DNA of 64,000 nucleotides from an uncultured Draconibacterium sp. (GTDB lineage: Bacteria > Bacteroidota > Bacteroidia > Bacteroidales > Prolixibacteraceae). The notes beneath the pieces were generated by a model that did no database searches, was not told the origin of the DNA, and worked only from the letters and a program-made list of their open reading frames with translations. The position numbers were made by a program, and so were the translations under genes. The stretch covers positions 3,227,501-3,291,500 of the forward strand of contig NZ_OY782038.1 of the NCBI RefSeq assembly GCF_963677575.1. Direction: 5' to 3'. Of the stretch, positions 1 to 9,260 are shown one piece after another. How positions within the stretch are numbered: position 1 is the first letter of the stretch; every line of letters begins with the position of its first letter.

Positions 1-609
1 GATGTAAACTCCCCACAAATCGATATGAACCGGGTTTAATTTCAGCAAACGCACATTTCTGTAAATTCCTGATCCACTATACCAACGCGAGTTTTTTCCT
101 TCGTTTTTCACCTGTACAGCCAAAACGTTCTCTTCTCCGGCCGGATTTAAATACTCCGTTAAATCATAAGCAAAAGCCGTGTATCCATACGGATGGTTGC
201 CAAGATGATTTCCATTGATCCAGAAATCAGCATTCATATAAACACCGTCAAAAAGAATCTTAATCGTTTTGCCTTCATCTTCAGGTTTAAGTGTAAAATG
301 TTTTCGGTACCAGGCCGTTCCGCCAACAACATGACCAGTGGAAGCCCCGCCTGCACTTTCTTCCGAAAATGGTCCGATTTGTTTTACTCCTTCTTTTTCC
401 TGCTGGTCTTCAATACTGTAATCGTGTGGCAGATCAAGCATTCTCCAATCGGAATCATCAAAAGCCATATTCTGTCCATCCGGAACATCAGCCCTGATAA
501 ATTTCCAATCCTTATCAAATGATTCTTCGCGGTTAATGGTTGTTTCCTTTTGCGTACAGGAAACCAAAAGAAGCAGAGCGCATACTCCACCATACAAGGT
601 TTTTAGCAT
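1..609 (-). CDS. Glycoside hydrolase family 2 (beta-galactosidase-like), N-terminal part, cut by window edge
   Basis: The first 203 residues are visible and the gene continues past base 1. It opens with a lipoprotein signal peptide ending in the lipobox LVSC (Cys18), so the enzyme is probably a lipoprotein. The rest reads as the GH2 sugar-binding jelly-roll domain, with typical stretches such as DLPHDYSIE, GGTAWYRKHF, VYMNADFWINGNHLG and SGSGIYRNVRLL. Family members hydrolyse beta-galactosides, beta-mannosides or beta-glucuronides. The catalytic barrel lies outside the window, so the substrate cannot be judged. The ATG at 609-607 is the only good start ahead of the signal peptide. Confidence 0.9.
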   Translation of the reverse strand, partial: MLKTLYGGVCALLLLVSCTQKETTINREESFDKDWKFIRADVPDGQNMAFDDSDWRMLDLPHDYSIEDQQEKEGVKQIGPFSEESAGGASTGHVVGGTAWYRKHFTLKPEDEGKTIKILFDGVYMNADFWINGNHLGNHPYGYTAFAYDLTEYLNPAGEENVLAVQVKNEGKNSRWYSGSGIYRNVRLLKLNPVHIDLWGVYI

Positions 610-626
610 AAGTGTAGGTTTAAAAT

Positions 627-1991
627 CTATTTTACAAAAACGGTTTTTACATTCATAAATTCTTTGATACCTTGAACGGAAAGTTCGCGGCCAAATCCGC
701 TGGTTTTTATTCCGCCAAAAGGTAAACGCGGATCCGATTTCACAAAATCGTTAACAAAACACGCACCGGCTTCCAGCTCAATTTCAGCAATGTGCTCGCC
801 TTTTTTAAGATTTTGGGTAAACACGGCTGCTCCCAATCCAAAATCGGTATCGTTTGCCACACGAATGGCTTCTTCCTGATCTTTCACTTTTATTACCGAA
901 GCTACCGGACCAAACAACTCTTCTTCGTAGGCCGGCATTCCCGGTTGTACATTTTCCAAAATTGTAGGCGGATAAAAAGCGCCTTTCCGATGCGGAATTT
1001 CACCACCTATAATTACTTCGGCGCCTTTATTCACCGAATCTACAACCTGCTGGTGTAACTCATCGCGCAGATCTTCGCGTGCCATTGGTCCCATTGTGTT
1101 TTCCTCGTCAAACGGATCGCCAAAGTGTGCAGCATTCATTTCGTGGGTGAAAAGCTCCAGAAAATGCGCGTAAACCGGCTCTTCCACGATAAAACGCTTG
1201 GCACCAATACAACTTTGTCCGGCATTTAACAAACGCCCGGCAGCGCATATTTTAGCAGCCATTTCAAGGTCGGCATCTTTTAAAATCAGGTACGGATCGC
1301 TGCCACCCAGTTCCAGTACACATTTTTTCAATTCAGCTCCGGCAATTGCAGCAACGCTTTTTCCGGCCGGTGTACTTCCGGTTAAACTCACTGCTTTTAT
1401 GGCTTTGTGTTTTATCACTTTTTCAACCATAGAGCTGCCAATCATTAACGAGCGAAATACGTTTTCAGGAAATCCTGCCTCACGAAAAATCTCTTCGATA
1501 GCCATAGAACAGCCCGGTACATTGCTGGCATGTTTCAGCACTGCTGTGTTGCCCGCCATAAGCGTTGGAGCTGCAAAACGAAACACCTGCCAAAACGGAA
1601 AATTCCAGGGCATAACAGCCAAAATGGTTCCAAGCGGCTGATACGAAACATACGATTTGCTGGCCTGTGTGGCAATGGTTTCGTTTTCAAGAAACGATTC
1701 AGCATTGGCAGCATAATAGTCGCAAACCCAGGCGCACTTTTCAATTTCAGCAATTCCTTCGCTTTTAACTTTACCCATTTCTTGTGCCATGAGCAAAGCC
1801 AACTCTTCTTTTTTGCTGCGTAAAATACTGGCTGCATTTTGCATCAGCTGCCCACGATGATGAAAGGAAGTACTTCGCCAATGGTGCCAGATTTTATCTA
1901 CTGAATTGATGATTTTTTCAGCGCCTTCTTCAGAATGTTTTTGATAGTTTTTTACTATTTCGTTTGTTACCGGATTAATCGATTTTAACAT
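627..1991 (-). CDS. NAD(P)-dependent aldehyde dehydrogenase, succinate-semialdehyde dehydrogenase type
   Basis: A full-length aldehyde dehydrogenase of 454 residues, the usual size for the short Sad/YneI-type succinate-semialdehyde dehydrogenases. Visible landmarks are the PWNFP cofactor segment (about residues 128-132), the LTGSTPAG loop, the catalytic base Glu227 in LELGG and the nucleophile Cys261 in NAGQSCIGAKR. It would oxidise an aldehyde to its acid in the cytoplasm. Succinate semialdehyde is the best guess from overall resemblance, but the substrate is inferred. It follows the partial GH2 gene on the same strand by position only, with no shared pathway evident. Confidence 0.88.
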   Translation of the reverse strand: MLKSINPVTNEIVKNYQKHSEEGAEKIINSVDKIWHHWRSTSFHHRGQLMQNAASILRSKKEELALLMAQEMGKVKSEGIAEIEKCAWVCDYYAANAESFLENETIATQASKSYVSYQPLGTILAVMPWNFPFWQVFRFAAPTLMAGNTAVLKHASNVPGCSMAIEEIFREAGFPENVFRSLMIGSSMVEKVIKHKAIKAVSLTGSTPAGKSVAAIAGAELKKCVLELGGSDPYLILKDADLEMAAKICAAGRLLNAGQSCIGAKRFIVEEPVYAHFLELFTHEMNAAHFGDPFDEENTMGPMAREDLRDELHQQVVDSVNKGAEVIIGGEIPHRKGAFYPPTILENVQPGMPAYEEELFGPVASVIKVKDQEEAIRVANDTDFGLGAAVFTQNLKKGEHIAEIELEAGACFVNDFVKSDPRLPFGGIKTSGFGRELSVQGIKEFMNVKTVFVK

Positions 1992-2077
1992 AGTGAGATT
2001 CTTTTATGACCTATAAAATTATAAAAAAAGCAACCTCGTTATAAGATCGCTTTCAATATATTTTCAGGAACTAAAAT

Positions 2078-2494
2078 TTACTCCACAATCCTGATCTCTG
2101 TTTTCATTTCCATGGCCTTGCGATACACAGCACTAACACCGCAATATTTCTCCTCCGAAAGTTTAACGGCTTTCTCCAGTTTTGCCATCGGAAGGTCTTT
2201 TCCTTTAAACTGGTAAACGATAGTCATTTTGTTGTAATATTTCGGATGTTCTTCGGTCAGTTCACCCTCAACAATTACATTAAAAGCTTCCAGTTCCACC
2301 TTCATTTTTTTCAGAATCATTACCACATCGATCCCCGTACAACCGGCCAGTGCTGTCAACATTAATTTCTTCGGACGCGGTCCTAAATCGCTGCCACCCA
2401 CTTCTTCTGTGGCGTCGATAACAACTTTATGTCCATCCATATCTGTTTCGAAAGCCAGCTTGTCGGTCCAGGCCATATCTACTACATGCTTCAT
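2078..2494 (-). CDS. OsmC family peroxiredoxin-like protein
   Basis: A 138-residue OsmC/Ohr-fold protein. The two conserved cysteines expected for thiol-dependent peroxide reduction are present: Cys52 in ALAGCTGID and Cys118 in EKYCGVS. The GGSDLGPRPKKL stretch is the usual OsmC substrate-side loop. The length fits the short YhfA/OsmC branch. It is divergent from the Crp/Fnr-type regulator at 2655, and the shared gap carries a 20-bp dyad, so control by that regulator is plausible but inferred. Whether it reduces organic hydroperoxides or another electrophile is not decided by sequence. Confidence 0.9.
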   Translation of the reverse strand: MKHVVDMAWTDKLAFETDMDGHKVVIDATEEVGGSDLGPRPKKLMLTALAGCTGIDVVMILKKMKVELEAFNVIVEGELTEEHPKYYNKMTIVYQFKGKDLPMAKLEKAVKLSEEKYCGVSAVYRKAMEMKTEIRIVE

Positions 2495-2522
2495 AACATC
2501 CTTATTTTAAATTGCTTTACAT

Positions 2523-2542
2523 TAAATTTGTACGCAAATATA
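2523..2542. promoter_or_regulatory. Imperfect 20-bp dyad in the osmC-crp divergent gap, overlapping -7 boxes
   Basis: Arms ATTTG and CAAAT flank a 4-bp centre, and the outer TA/TA bases also pair. Both strands contain a match to the Bacteroidota -7 element TAnnTTTG (TAAATTTG on plus, TATATTTG on minus). No matching -33 TTTG is seen at the right distance on either strand. The position suits an operator for the Crp/Fnr-type regulator encoded next door, which is inference. Confidence 0.4.
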
Positions 2543-2654
2543 CAACATCTAACTATCTATATAAATAGTTTTTCGAATAATGCAGATAATTGTATTTTTA
2601 AGGCAAAATTAAAAAAAGGTTATTCCAGTATTAAACATATAATCAGATCAGAAA

Positions 2655-3356
2655 ATGAGAAGTGCAATAAAAAGGCCGTCGGACGAAGAAGCAAATTTGA
2701 ATGGTTTTCAACTTTTTAAGAAATTAACAGACGATGAATTTACCCGGCTGAATTATGAAAAAACTTGTTCGCTTTATAAAAAAGGCACCATCATTTATCG
2801 CGAGGGTAGCCGGCTAACCGGGTTTTTCTGTGTTACAAGGGGAATTATTAAAATCTTTAAAACAGGAATCGACGGCAAAGAACAAATTATTCGTTTTGCC
2901 AAAAAAGGCGAAATTATTGCCTATCGGTCATTGCTGAGCCAGGAGCTGGCGTGCACAACTGCCAAGGTAATCGACGATGCCGCCTTGTGTCATGTTCCTT
3001 ATCAAACTTTGTTGTACCTTATTCAGAACAACTGGCAGTTTTCGCATCACATGTTGCAAATTGTTTGTCGCGAGTTGCGCGAGGCCAACGATTACATTAC
3101 CGATATTGCACAAAAAACAGTTCGCGAACGACTGGCAGAAGTGCTGTTGCTTTTAAAAGAAAACTTTGAGCTGGATAACCAAAATACACTACAAATTTCG
3201 TTAACACGCGAAGAGCTGGCCAATATGGTTGGTACTGCAACTGAGTCGGTAATTCGTTTATTATCAGAATTCAAGAACGACAAATTGATTGAATTGCAGG
3301 GCCGTAAAATTAAGTTTTTAGATATTCCTGCATTAGTCCGGGTAGCTAATTTATAA
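2655..3356 (+). CDS. Crp/Fnr family transcriptional regulator
   Basis: A 233-residue protein with an N-terminal cyclic-nucleotide-binding-like beta roll (about 20-135, with GTIIYREGSRLTGFFCVTRG) and a C-terminal winged helix (about 160-220). The recognition helix lies in LTREELANMVGTATESVIR. It lacks the N-terminal cysteine cluster of oxygen-sensing Fnr, so it probably senses another ligand or redox signal. It is divergent from the OsmC gene with a dyad between them, and a strong intrinsic terminator follows. The ATG at 2655 gives a normal-length N-terminus. Confidence 0.9.
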   Translation: MRSAIKRPSDEEANLNGFQLFKKLTDDEFTRLNYEKTCSLYKKGTIIYREGSRLTGFFCVTRGIIKIFKTGIDGKEQIIRFAKKGEIIAYRSLLSQELACTTAKVIDDAALCHVPYQTLLYLIQNNWQFSHHMLQIVCRELREANDYITDIAQKTVRERLAEVLLLLKENFELDNQNTLQISLTREELANMVGTATESVIRLLSEFKNDKLIELQGRKIKFLDIPALVRVANL

Positions 3357-3375
3357 GCTTACTTCATATTTTCAG

Positions 3376-3400
3376 AAACCGGCTAATGGCCGGTTTTTTT
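3376..3400 (+). terminator. Intrinsic terminator after the Crp/Fnr-type gene
   Basis: An 8-bp stem AAACCGGC/GCCGGTTT with a 5-nt loop is followed by a run of T, ending 20-45 bases after the stop codon of the regulator gene. Confidence 0.9.
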
Positions 3401-3441
3401 GTTTAATACTTAAACCTCATTTTAACCGTTTTAACCTAAAA

Positions 3442-4278
3442 ATGCAATTTCAAACGCTGGAAAACCAAAGCATAAAAGAACTCTGCAACTTATTTAATGC
3501 TGCATTTGCCGACTATTTGATAAAGATTGAAATGACAGCCGAAAAATTACAGGATAAATTCGATTCGGAAAATGTGAGTTTGAAGCACTCGGTGGGTCTA
3601 TTTAGCGAAGGAAAACCAGCGGGTTTTATCTTTCATGCTTTGCGCGATTCAGCGTCGGGAAAAGTGGCTTACAACGCCGCAACTGGTGTTACTCCTGAAT
3701 TCAGAGGCAAAAATGCAACGGTACAGCTATACGAATTTATACTTCCAAAACTGGCTAAAAGTGGCGTAAACGAAGTAGTTTTGGAGGTTATCGATAAAAA
3801 CACTCCTGCAATAAAATCCTATAAAAAAGTGGGTTTTAGCATTTTGCAGGAATTGGAATGTTTTCAGGGGTATCCAAGTATTTCAAAACCGGAAGATTCT
3901 TTTATCGTGGAAGACTCAGCCGGAGAATTCACTGCTCCCGAATACTTTTGGGACTGGCAACCCACCTGGCAAAATACTACTCAAACAGTTGTAAAATCAA
4001 GTAATTACAAAACCTGGAGTATTTACCACGATAAAACACAAGTTGCCTATCTTACCGGAAATCCTGAATCGGGAAGAATAGCTCAGTTTGCTGTTGATCC
4101 GGCACATCGCTGGAAAGGTTTGGGAACGTCGCTGTTTTATCATTTTTCCGGGCTGGCATCAAATACGCCGATGGTGATAAATGTAGCCGATCAATCGGGG
4201 CAAGCACAGGATTTTTTGAAAGCAATTGGAATGACTCCTTTTTTGAAACAATATAAAATGAAATTAATACTTCAATAA
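3442..4278 (+). CDS. GNAT family N-acetyltransferase, tandem-domain
   Basis: A 278-residue protein that appears to contain two GNAT folds. The first (about 5-140) has the acetyl-CoA-binding region GVTPEFRGKNATVQLYEFI. The second (about 165-278) has VDPAHRWKGLGTSLFYHF followed by the usual beta5 segment MVINVADQSG. The second fold has the clearer pyrophosphate-binding loop. The acetyl acceptor cannot be predicted. The next gene starts one base after its stop codon, so the two are probably co-transcribed. Confidence 0.85.
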   Translation: MQFQTLENQSIKELCNLFNAAFADYLIKIEMTAEKLQDKFDSENVSLKHSVGLFSEGKPAGFIFHALRDSASGKVAYNAATGVTPEFRGKNATVQLYEFILPKLAKSGVNEVVLEVIDKNTPAIKSYKKVGFSILQELECFQGYPSISKPEDSFIVEDSAGEFTAPEYFWDWQPTWQNTTQTVVKSSNYKTWSIYHDKTQVAYLTGNPESGRIAQFAVDPAHRWKGLGTSLFYHFSGLASNTPMVINVADQSGQAQDFLKAIGMTPFLKQYKMKLILQ

Positions 4279-4279
4279 T

Positions 4280-4627
4280 ATGAAACTTTTTGGTATTCAA
4301 CTAAACAGACGCACTTTTATCCGGTGGAAAATTTACGTCGACCGTGCCCGGATGTACATTGGTTACATCAGTTTTGTTATGATCGCCTTTATGTTTTTAA
4401 ACGATTTTAAAGACGAAACGATCCGTACTTTCCTCGATGAGAACAAAATGATCACCTACCCGGTAATGATGGTTTTGTTTATGGTATTTTCCTTGGTTCT
4501 CGGACGGCTGGACACGAAGCTGGGCCTGCGAAAAGAGGAAATGCGTAATGCAGCCAGCGAAAATCCGGTAACTATGGAAATCCTGCAAAACATTAAAGAA
4601 ATTAAGCAAAAGTTGAATGAGGAATAA
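4280..4627 (+). CDS. Small membrane protein of unknown function
   Basis: I do not recognise a family. The 115 residues contain two likely transmembrane segments (about 26-45, YIGYISFVMIAFMFLND, and about 55-75, VMMVLFMVFSLVLG) and a charged C-terminal tail with a short predicted helix (EILQNIKEIKQKLNEE). It begins immediately after the GNAT gene stop, which supports real translation. No clear terminator follows, and the next gene is convergent. Confidence 0.65.
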   Translation: MKLFGIQLNRRTFIRWKIYVDRARMYIGYISFVMIAFMFLNDFKDETIRTFLDENKMITYPVMMVLFMVFSLVLGRLDTKLGLRKEEMRNAASENPVTMEILQNIKEIKQKLNEE

Positions 4628-4735
4628 TAAATATCGATTAGCGATTTTAGATGGATCTGTTTTAACAAACAATCAGCTTTGTTGAACGTACTTCACAAAT
4701 CAAAATTCGTTAATCATCATTCGAAATTCACTTTT

Positions 4736-5938
4736 CTACCGTCCAATCCAGTCCTCCGGATCGAGTTTGGTGCTTTCTTTCCATATCTGAAATTTCAGAA
4801 TCGATTTGTTGCCATCTTTTGTATCGGTAAAAACGGTACCGATCGGTTGTTTTGTCGACACTTTATCGCCCTTTTTAACCACTACTTCGCGAAGATTGGA
4901 ATAAACACTCAGATAGCTTCCGTGGCGGATTATAACGGCTGTATTACCACCCGAAATACCAAATACACGGCTTACTTCTCCATTAAAAACGGCACGCACT
5001 TCGGCTCCAACATCAGTGGCAATATTTATTCCGTTGTTCTGTACCTGCACGTTGGTTAAAACCGGATGTTGATGTACGCCAAAATGCTCAACAATTACAC
5101 CTCTCTCCAACGGCCAGGGCAAGCGCCGTTTGTTTTGCTCAAAATTATCACCTATCAGTTTTTGCTCTGGTGTTAAGGCAAAACCCGAACCACCAGCTTC
5201 CTTGTTTTTGCTGGCTTCCTCTTCAATTATAGCCTGAATTTCGCGCTCCAGTTGTTGTTCCACCCGCCGTTGTTCTTGCAAGGTTTTTTGCAGGCTGCTT
5301 TTTTGGTTTTGCAGCTCTTGCAACTCACTGCTTTGCGTGTTTTTTTCCCGGTTCAGCGCTAACATTTCCTTTTCGGTCTGTTCTATCAATACCTGTTTTG
5401 CTACAGTTTGCTGTTCTAGTTTTTGTATACTTTCGTCAAGCACTTCCTGCACTGCATCGATCATTTGAGCCTGATTTTCGCGGTAGGTTTTATAGCGTCG
5501 GAAATACAGCAAACGGCGATACGCCTGATTCACATTCTCGGCCGACAACAAAAACAGCACTTCGTCATACGAATTCAGATTTTTATATGCCATCCTGATC
5601 ATCTCGGCATATTCATCCTTTAATTGCTGAGCGTCGTTTTTAAGCATTTCTACAGCCAAATCGTTGTTGGCGATACATTGCTCATAAATTCCGATTTCGT
5701 GGTTTATATTCGAAACAAGTGTGTTTCTGGAGTTGATTTTTGTATTAATAAGCCGCAGTTTACTCAACGACGAACGTTCATTTTTTTGCGTTTCGTTAAG
5801 TAAACGTGTGGTGTATTCGATTTCCTTTTCAGCATCAGCCTTTTGTTTTTGCAACTCCTCGATGGATTGTGCAAACACAGAAAGACTCACCAGCGAAACG
5901 GCCAGCGTGACGAATAGTATTTTTATTCGTAAAATCAT
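4736..5938 (-). CDS. EnvC-like murein hydrolase activator (coiled coil plus degenerate LytM/M23 domain)
   Basis: A 400-residue exported protein. A signal peptide (about 1-24, ending VFAQ) is followed by a long coiled coil (about 25-245) and a C-terminal LytM/M23 domain (about 275-398). The zinc-binding residues of active M23 peptidases are changed: the usual HxGxD motif reads NNGIN, and the HxH motif near the end reads LKFQI. This matches the non-catalytic EnvC/NlpD class, which activates amidases during cell separation. It heads a minus-strand envelope group that reads EnvC-like after DUF4292 and TPR lipoproteins. Confidence 0.88.
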   Translation of the reverse strand: MILRIKILFVTLAVSLVSLSVFAQSIEELQKQKADAEKEIEYTTRLLNETQKNERSSLSKLRLINTKINSRNTLVSNINHEIGIYEQCIANNDLAVEMLKNDAQQLKDEYAEMIRMAYKNLNSYDEVLFLLSAENVNQAYRRLLYFRRYKTYRENQAQMIDAVQEVLDESIQKLEQQTVAKQVLIEQTEKEMLALNREKNTQSSELQELQNQKSSLQKTLQEQRRVEQQLEREIQAIIEEEASKNKEAGGSGFALTPEQKLIGDNFEQNKRRLPWPLERGVIVEHFGVHQHPVLTNVQVQNNGINIATDVGAEVRAVFNGEVSRVFGISGGNTAVIIRHGSYLSVYSNLREVVVKKGDKVSTKQPIGTVFTDTKDGNKSILKFQIWKESTKLDPEDWIGR

Positions 5939-6052
5939 GTTTACGAATGTATTGATTTCGGACTTAACCTGAGTTCAACTTCAAAATATTTTCACAGAAA
6001 GTTATAAATACACCCAGGTTTGTAATTTGAATTCTGCAGGAATACCTGATAA

Positions 6053-6928
6053 TTAGTTTACACGAATCTCCTCGTATTTTTCCGGAATTTTAATGCTGAA
6101 AGAAGTGATCTTGTCGGTTGAAAATCCACTCATTTTGATTCTCATATCGATTTCTTCTTCGGGCGAATGAAAATTCATTTCGATGGTTCCCGGATACTCT
6201 TTGTTTTCCACTTTGGTATAATCGTCGAAAACCAGGTTCATATTCCGGTCGTTGGTTTTATCGCTGATTAAAAGGCGATTCAAAGAAAAATTAGCAGGGT
6301 TAAAAAACATTTTCTGCACAATAAGCGCCTGGTCGTCGAGTCGTTTTAAATGGCGCTCGGCTTTGTTTTCCTTCTCCTCCAATTTGCTGATCTTCCTGTT
6401 TTTTTCCGATTGCAAAACATACTGATTGTCTTCAATCAAGGCATCGAAAGTTTTAAAATCCTTGTCACGCGGATCATTTCGATACGAAAATGCGTTGTTT
6501 GAAATAATGCTTTGTATGGTCGCAAAGTCAAGGTCGATGTTCAGAAAACTGCTGAGGTAAGAATAATCGTCGATGAAATAATTGCGGTCGATGTAATTCA
6601 CGTATTTCACGCTATCTGGCGTCAATAAAACACGACCAACAGGAATATTCAGCTTGCTTATCGACACCAGAATACGATCGTCCTTTTTGGCAGTCAACTT
6701 GATTTTAAAAGCAGCTTTCGATTGGCTGCTCGAAAAATTACAATTGATACGTTTTATGGTGAGGTAGTTGTAGTCGAATGCATTTTGCTCGATTTTTTTC
6801 AGCAATTTATTAGTACTTATCGGACGTGCCTCAACAACAGCTAATTCCGACGGCGTTTTACAGGAAGAAACGGCAACCAGCACAGCTGCCATAAACAGGG
6901 AAATCCTGAAATATTTAAGAAACTTCAT
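6053..6928 (-). CDS. DUF4292 family lipoprotein
   Basis: A 291-residue lipoprotein with signal peptide and lipobox VSSC (Cys23). The body resembles the DUF4292 family of Bacteroidota envelope proteins, with a LolA/LolB-like beta-sheet pattern of alternating strands such as AAFKIKLTAKKDDRILVSI and VKYVNYIDRNYFIDDY. A basic-acidic helix (about 175-200) interrupts the sheet. Its molecular role is unproven, though a LolB-like role in outer-membrane lipoprotein handling has been suggested by fold. It lies 3 bases after the TPR gene and is probably in one transcript with it, dut and the EnvC-like gene. Confidence 0.8.
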   Translation of the reverse strand: MKFLKYFRISLFMAAVLVAVSSCKTPSELAVVEARPISTNKLLKKIEQNAFDYNYLTIKRINCNFSSSQSKAAFKIKLTAKKDDRILVSISKLNIPVGRVLLTPDSVKYVNYIDRNYFIDDYSYLSSFLNIDLDFATIQSIISNNAFSYRNDPRDKDFKTFDALIEDNQYVLQSEKNRKISKLEEKENKAERHLKRLDDQALIVQKMFFNPANFSLNRLLISDKTNDRNMNLVFDDYTKVENKEYPGTIEMNFHSPEEEIDMRIKMSGFSTDKITSFSIKIPEKYEEIRVN

Positions 6929-6931
6929 CGC

Positions 6932-8695
6932 CTACTCTTCAATGTATTTTTTCTCTGCAATTTTGCGATCCAGAGTTACCGACTCGCTACCACTCTCTTT
7001 TGCTTTTTTCCAGTACTCTACAGCTTCATCAACCTTGCCGGTTTTGTACAAAATATCGCCGTAGTGTTCCAGCAAAGTATCGCTTTCATCTTCGCTGTTT
7101 TTTATCGCCGAATCCATGTAAAATTTGGCCAGCGTATATTCGCCTTTTTTAAACAGCACCCAGGCATGTGTATCGAGGTAAGTTGCATTGTCCGGGAAGC
7201 GTTCAACCACTTTTCCACTCATTCGTTCGGCTTTATCCAGCTCAATGCCGTCAACCGATAAGTAGTAAGCGTAATTGTTAAGTGTAAGGTAGTTTTCCGG
7301 ATCAATTTGTACTGCCTTGTCAAATATTTTGAATGCTTCGGTTTTGTTTCCGTTTTTGTAAACGGCTTCACCTTTAAGCATTAAGAAATTGGCTTCCAGT
7401 TGTGGATTTTCAACTACATAATCCATTCCCTCTTCGCTGAGTTCAATCGTTTCGTCGAATTTATCCAACTGAACGCAAGCAATCGCTTTAAAGAAATATC
7501 CCTGCGGCTGATTTGGAAACAATTCGATGATCTGCCCAGTATGTTCGTACAATTTATCCCACTGTTGCAGGTCGTTGTCGATGTACATTATCCGCTCCCA
7601 AATCATATAATCGTTCGGTTCAATATCAATGGCTTTCAACAAAGCTTCGCGACCTTCGGCCAGTTTATTTTCTTTCAGAAGCGATTCAGCGTGAATGGTA
7701 TGTACCAACGATTCATCGGGATGTTTTTCGAGCAAAATACCGATCAGTTCATCGCGCTGTTGTTCGCTAAGATGCGATTGCGCCGAGTTGGCCATTAACA
7801 TCATGTACAGCTGCATTTTTGTTTGAATATCAACTGCATCGCTTTCAAAACCGGCTTTTGTTTCTTCGAACGATTTTTCAGCCTCACCGTTTTCGAGGTA
7901 ATAATTGGCCAAAGAAAAGTGTACAAAACCATTTTCAGGATCCATTTCCTGGATCTTTTTATAGTTTTTCAGCGCACTTTCTGAATCGCCCTGACTCTGA
8001 TACAAATCAGCCAGCAAACCGTAATATTTTGCTTCGTTCGGATCGTTCTCAATTAGTTTATTAATCTCGTCAAAAGCTTTGTCTACCTGCCCCGTTGATA
8101 CATAAATCTGCTGTTTTGCCACCGAAATCTGCTCGTTAACGCCGGTTTCTTTTTCCATGCGTTCGTAGGCAGCAATCGCTTCATCGTAACGTTGTGCAGT
8201 GGCCAGCAGCGCAGCATTCATGTAAATGTATTCCAGGTTTTCCGGCTCCATTTTCACCAGCTCGGCATAAAGATCGGCCGCCTCTGAATACTTTCGCGTT
8301 TGCTGATAAATTTGCGCAAGCAACAGTTTGTACCACGGGTTATCAGGATTTATACTGATGGCTTTTTCCAGCAACAACGAAGCACTGGTAAAATCGTTAT
8401 TTGAGGCATGAATATTTGCCAACTCGTACATTGCTGACGACGAGTTCGGATCAATCTCTAAACAACTCGACAACAACTGAATAGCTTTTTGTGCGTTGCC
8501 AAACATTTTCTGCTTTAGCGCCTCAACAAAAAGGTACTCAAACTCCATCTGCTTTTGATCTACCAATTCGGTAGTGGGTGTATCTATTGCCGCTTTTGCA
8601 ACTTCCTGTTCGGTTACCTGTTTGGGTCCTGAACATGACACTAAAGCCAGCGAAAATGCTGCAATACCAAGTCCCTTTATAAAAATTCTCTTCAT
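6932..8695 (-). CDS. Tetratricopeptide-repeat lipoprotein
   Basis: I place the start at 8695, because this gives a proper lipoprotein signal (lipobox LVSC, about residue 21). A longer reading from 8725 would put ten extra residues ahead of it and overlap dut. The 587-residue product is almost entirely TPR units, with repeated motifs such as AMYELANIHASNNDFTSA and PENLEYIYMNAALLATAQRY. It is probably a periplasm-facing scaffold of the outer membrane. It starts two bases after the dut stop codon and is followed at once by the DUF4292 gene, which suggests an operon. Confidence 0.88.
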   Translation of the reverse strand: MKRIFIKGLGIAAFSLALVSCSGPKQVTEQEVAKAAIDTPTTELVDQKQMEFEYLFVEALKQKMFGNAQKAIQLLSSCLEIDPNSSSAMYELANIHASNNDFTSASLLLEKAISINPDNPWYKLLLAQIYQQTRKYSEAADLYAELVKMEPENLEYIYMNAALLATAQRYDEAIAAYERMEKETGVNEQISVAKQQIYVSTGQVDKAFDEINKLIENDPNEAKYYGLLADLYQSQGDSESALKNYKKIQEMDPENGFVHFSLANYYLENGEAEKSFEETKAGFESDAVDIQTKMQLYMMLMANSAQSHLSEQQRDELIGILLEKHPDESLVHTIHAESLLKENKLAEGREALLKAIDIEPNDYMIWERIMYIDNDLQQWDKLYEHTGQIIELFPNQPQGYFFKAIACVQLDKFDETIELSEEGMDYVVENPQLEANFLMLKGEAVYKNGNKTEAFKIFDKAVQIDPENYLTLNNYAYYLSVDGIELDKAERMSGKVVERFPDNATYLDTHAWVLFKKGEYTLAKFYMDSAIKNSEDESDTLLEHYGDILYKTGKVDEAVEYWKKAKESGSESVTLDRKIAEKKYIEE

Positions 8696-8696
8696 G

Positions 8697-9134
8697 CTAA
8701 TGTTTTCCGGTGTGGCCAAAGCCACCTGCTCCTCTTTCTGTTTCTTCCAACACTTCTACCAAATCCCATTCCACAGTTTCGTGTGCGGCAATAACCATTT
8801 GGCAAATGCGTTCTCCGTTCTCTATAACAAAATCCTCTTGCGACAGGTTGATGAGAATAACGCCAATTTCTCCACGATAATCGGCATCAATTGTTCCGGG
8901 AGTATTTAAAACCGTAATTCCTTTTTTCAAAGCCAAACCACTTCGCGGACGAACCTGGGCTTCGTAACCCTGTGGCAATTCAATGAATAATCCGGTTGGA
9001 ACCAATTTCCGCTCAAGCGGCTTTAAAACCACCGGTTCATCGAGATTTGCGCGTAAGTCCATTCCGGCCGAAAACGCTGTACTGTAGGCCGGTAGTTCAT
9101 TCTTTGATTTATTAACGATTTTAACCTGCATCAA
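8697..9134 (-). CDS. dut: Deoxyuridine 5'-triphosphate nucleotidohydrolase
   Basis: A 145-residue trimeric-type dUTPase, which converts dUTP to dUMP and pyrophosphate. The five family motifs are visible, including GMDLRA, RPRSGLALKKG, GTIDADYRGEIGV, ERICQMV and the flexible C-terminal motif RGAGGFGHTG. Length and motif order are standard. It appears to be first in the dut-TPR-DUF4292 transcription unit. Two adjacent Met codons could serve as start, and the first is given. Confidence 0.97.
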   Translation of the reverse strand: MMQVKIVNKSKNELPAYSTAFSAGMDLRANLDEPVVLKPLERKLVPTGLFIELPQGYEAQVRPRSGLALKKGITVLNTPGTIDADYRGEIGVILINLSQEDFVIENGERICQMVIAAHETVEWDLVEVLEETERGAGGFGHTGKH

Positions 9135-9260
9135 TCTGTTTTTTTAAAAGAACCGCTAAGATAGATAAATAATGCGTCCGTTCAGTAGGTTTAACAAGAT
9201 TTATGATTGTGAAGAACTGAATCAACTGTTTGGATAACAATTATATAACTTTCTTTCAGA

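Noticed and set aside
1198..1641. Long plus-strand frame opposite the aldehyde dehydrogenase gene
   Set aside because: It is a shadow of a strongly conserved gene, and its product has no recognisable features. Similar shadows lie opposite dut, hemW, mnmG, tdh and the RND gene.
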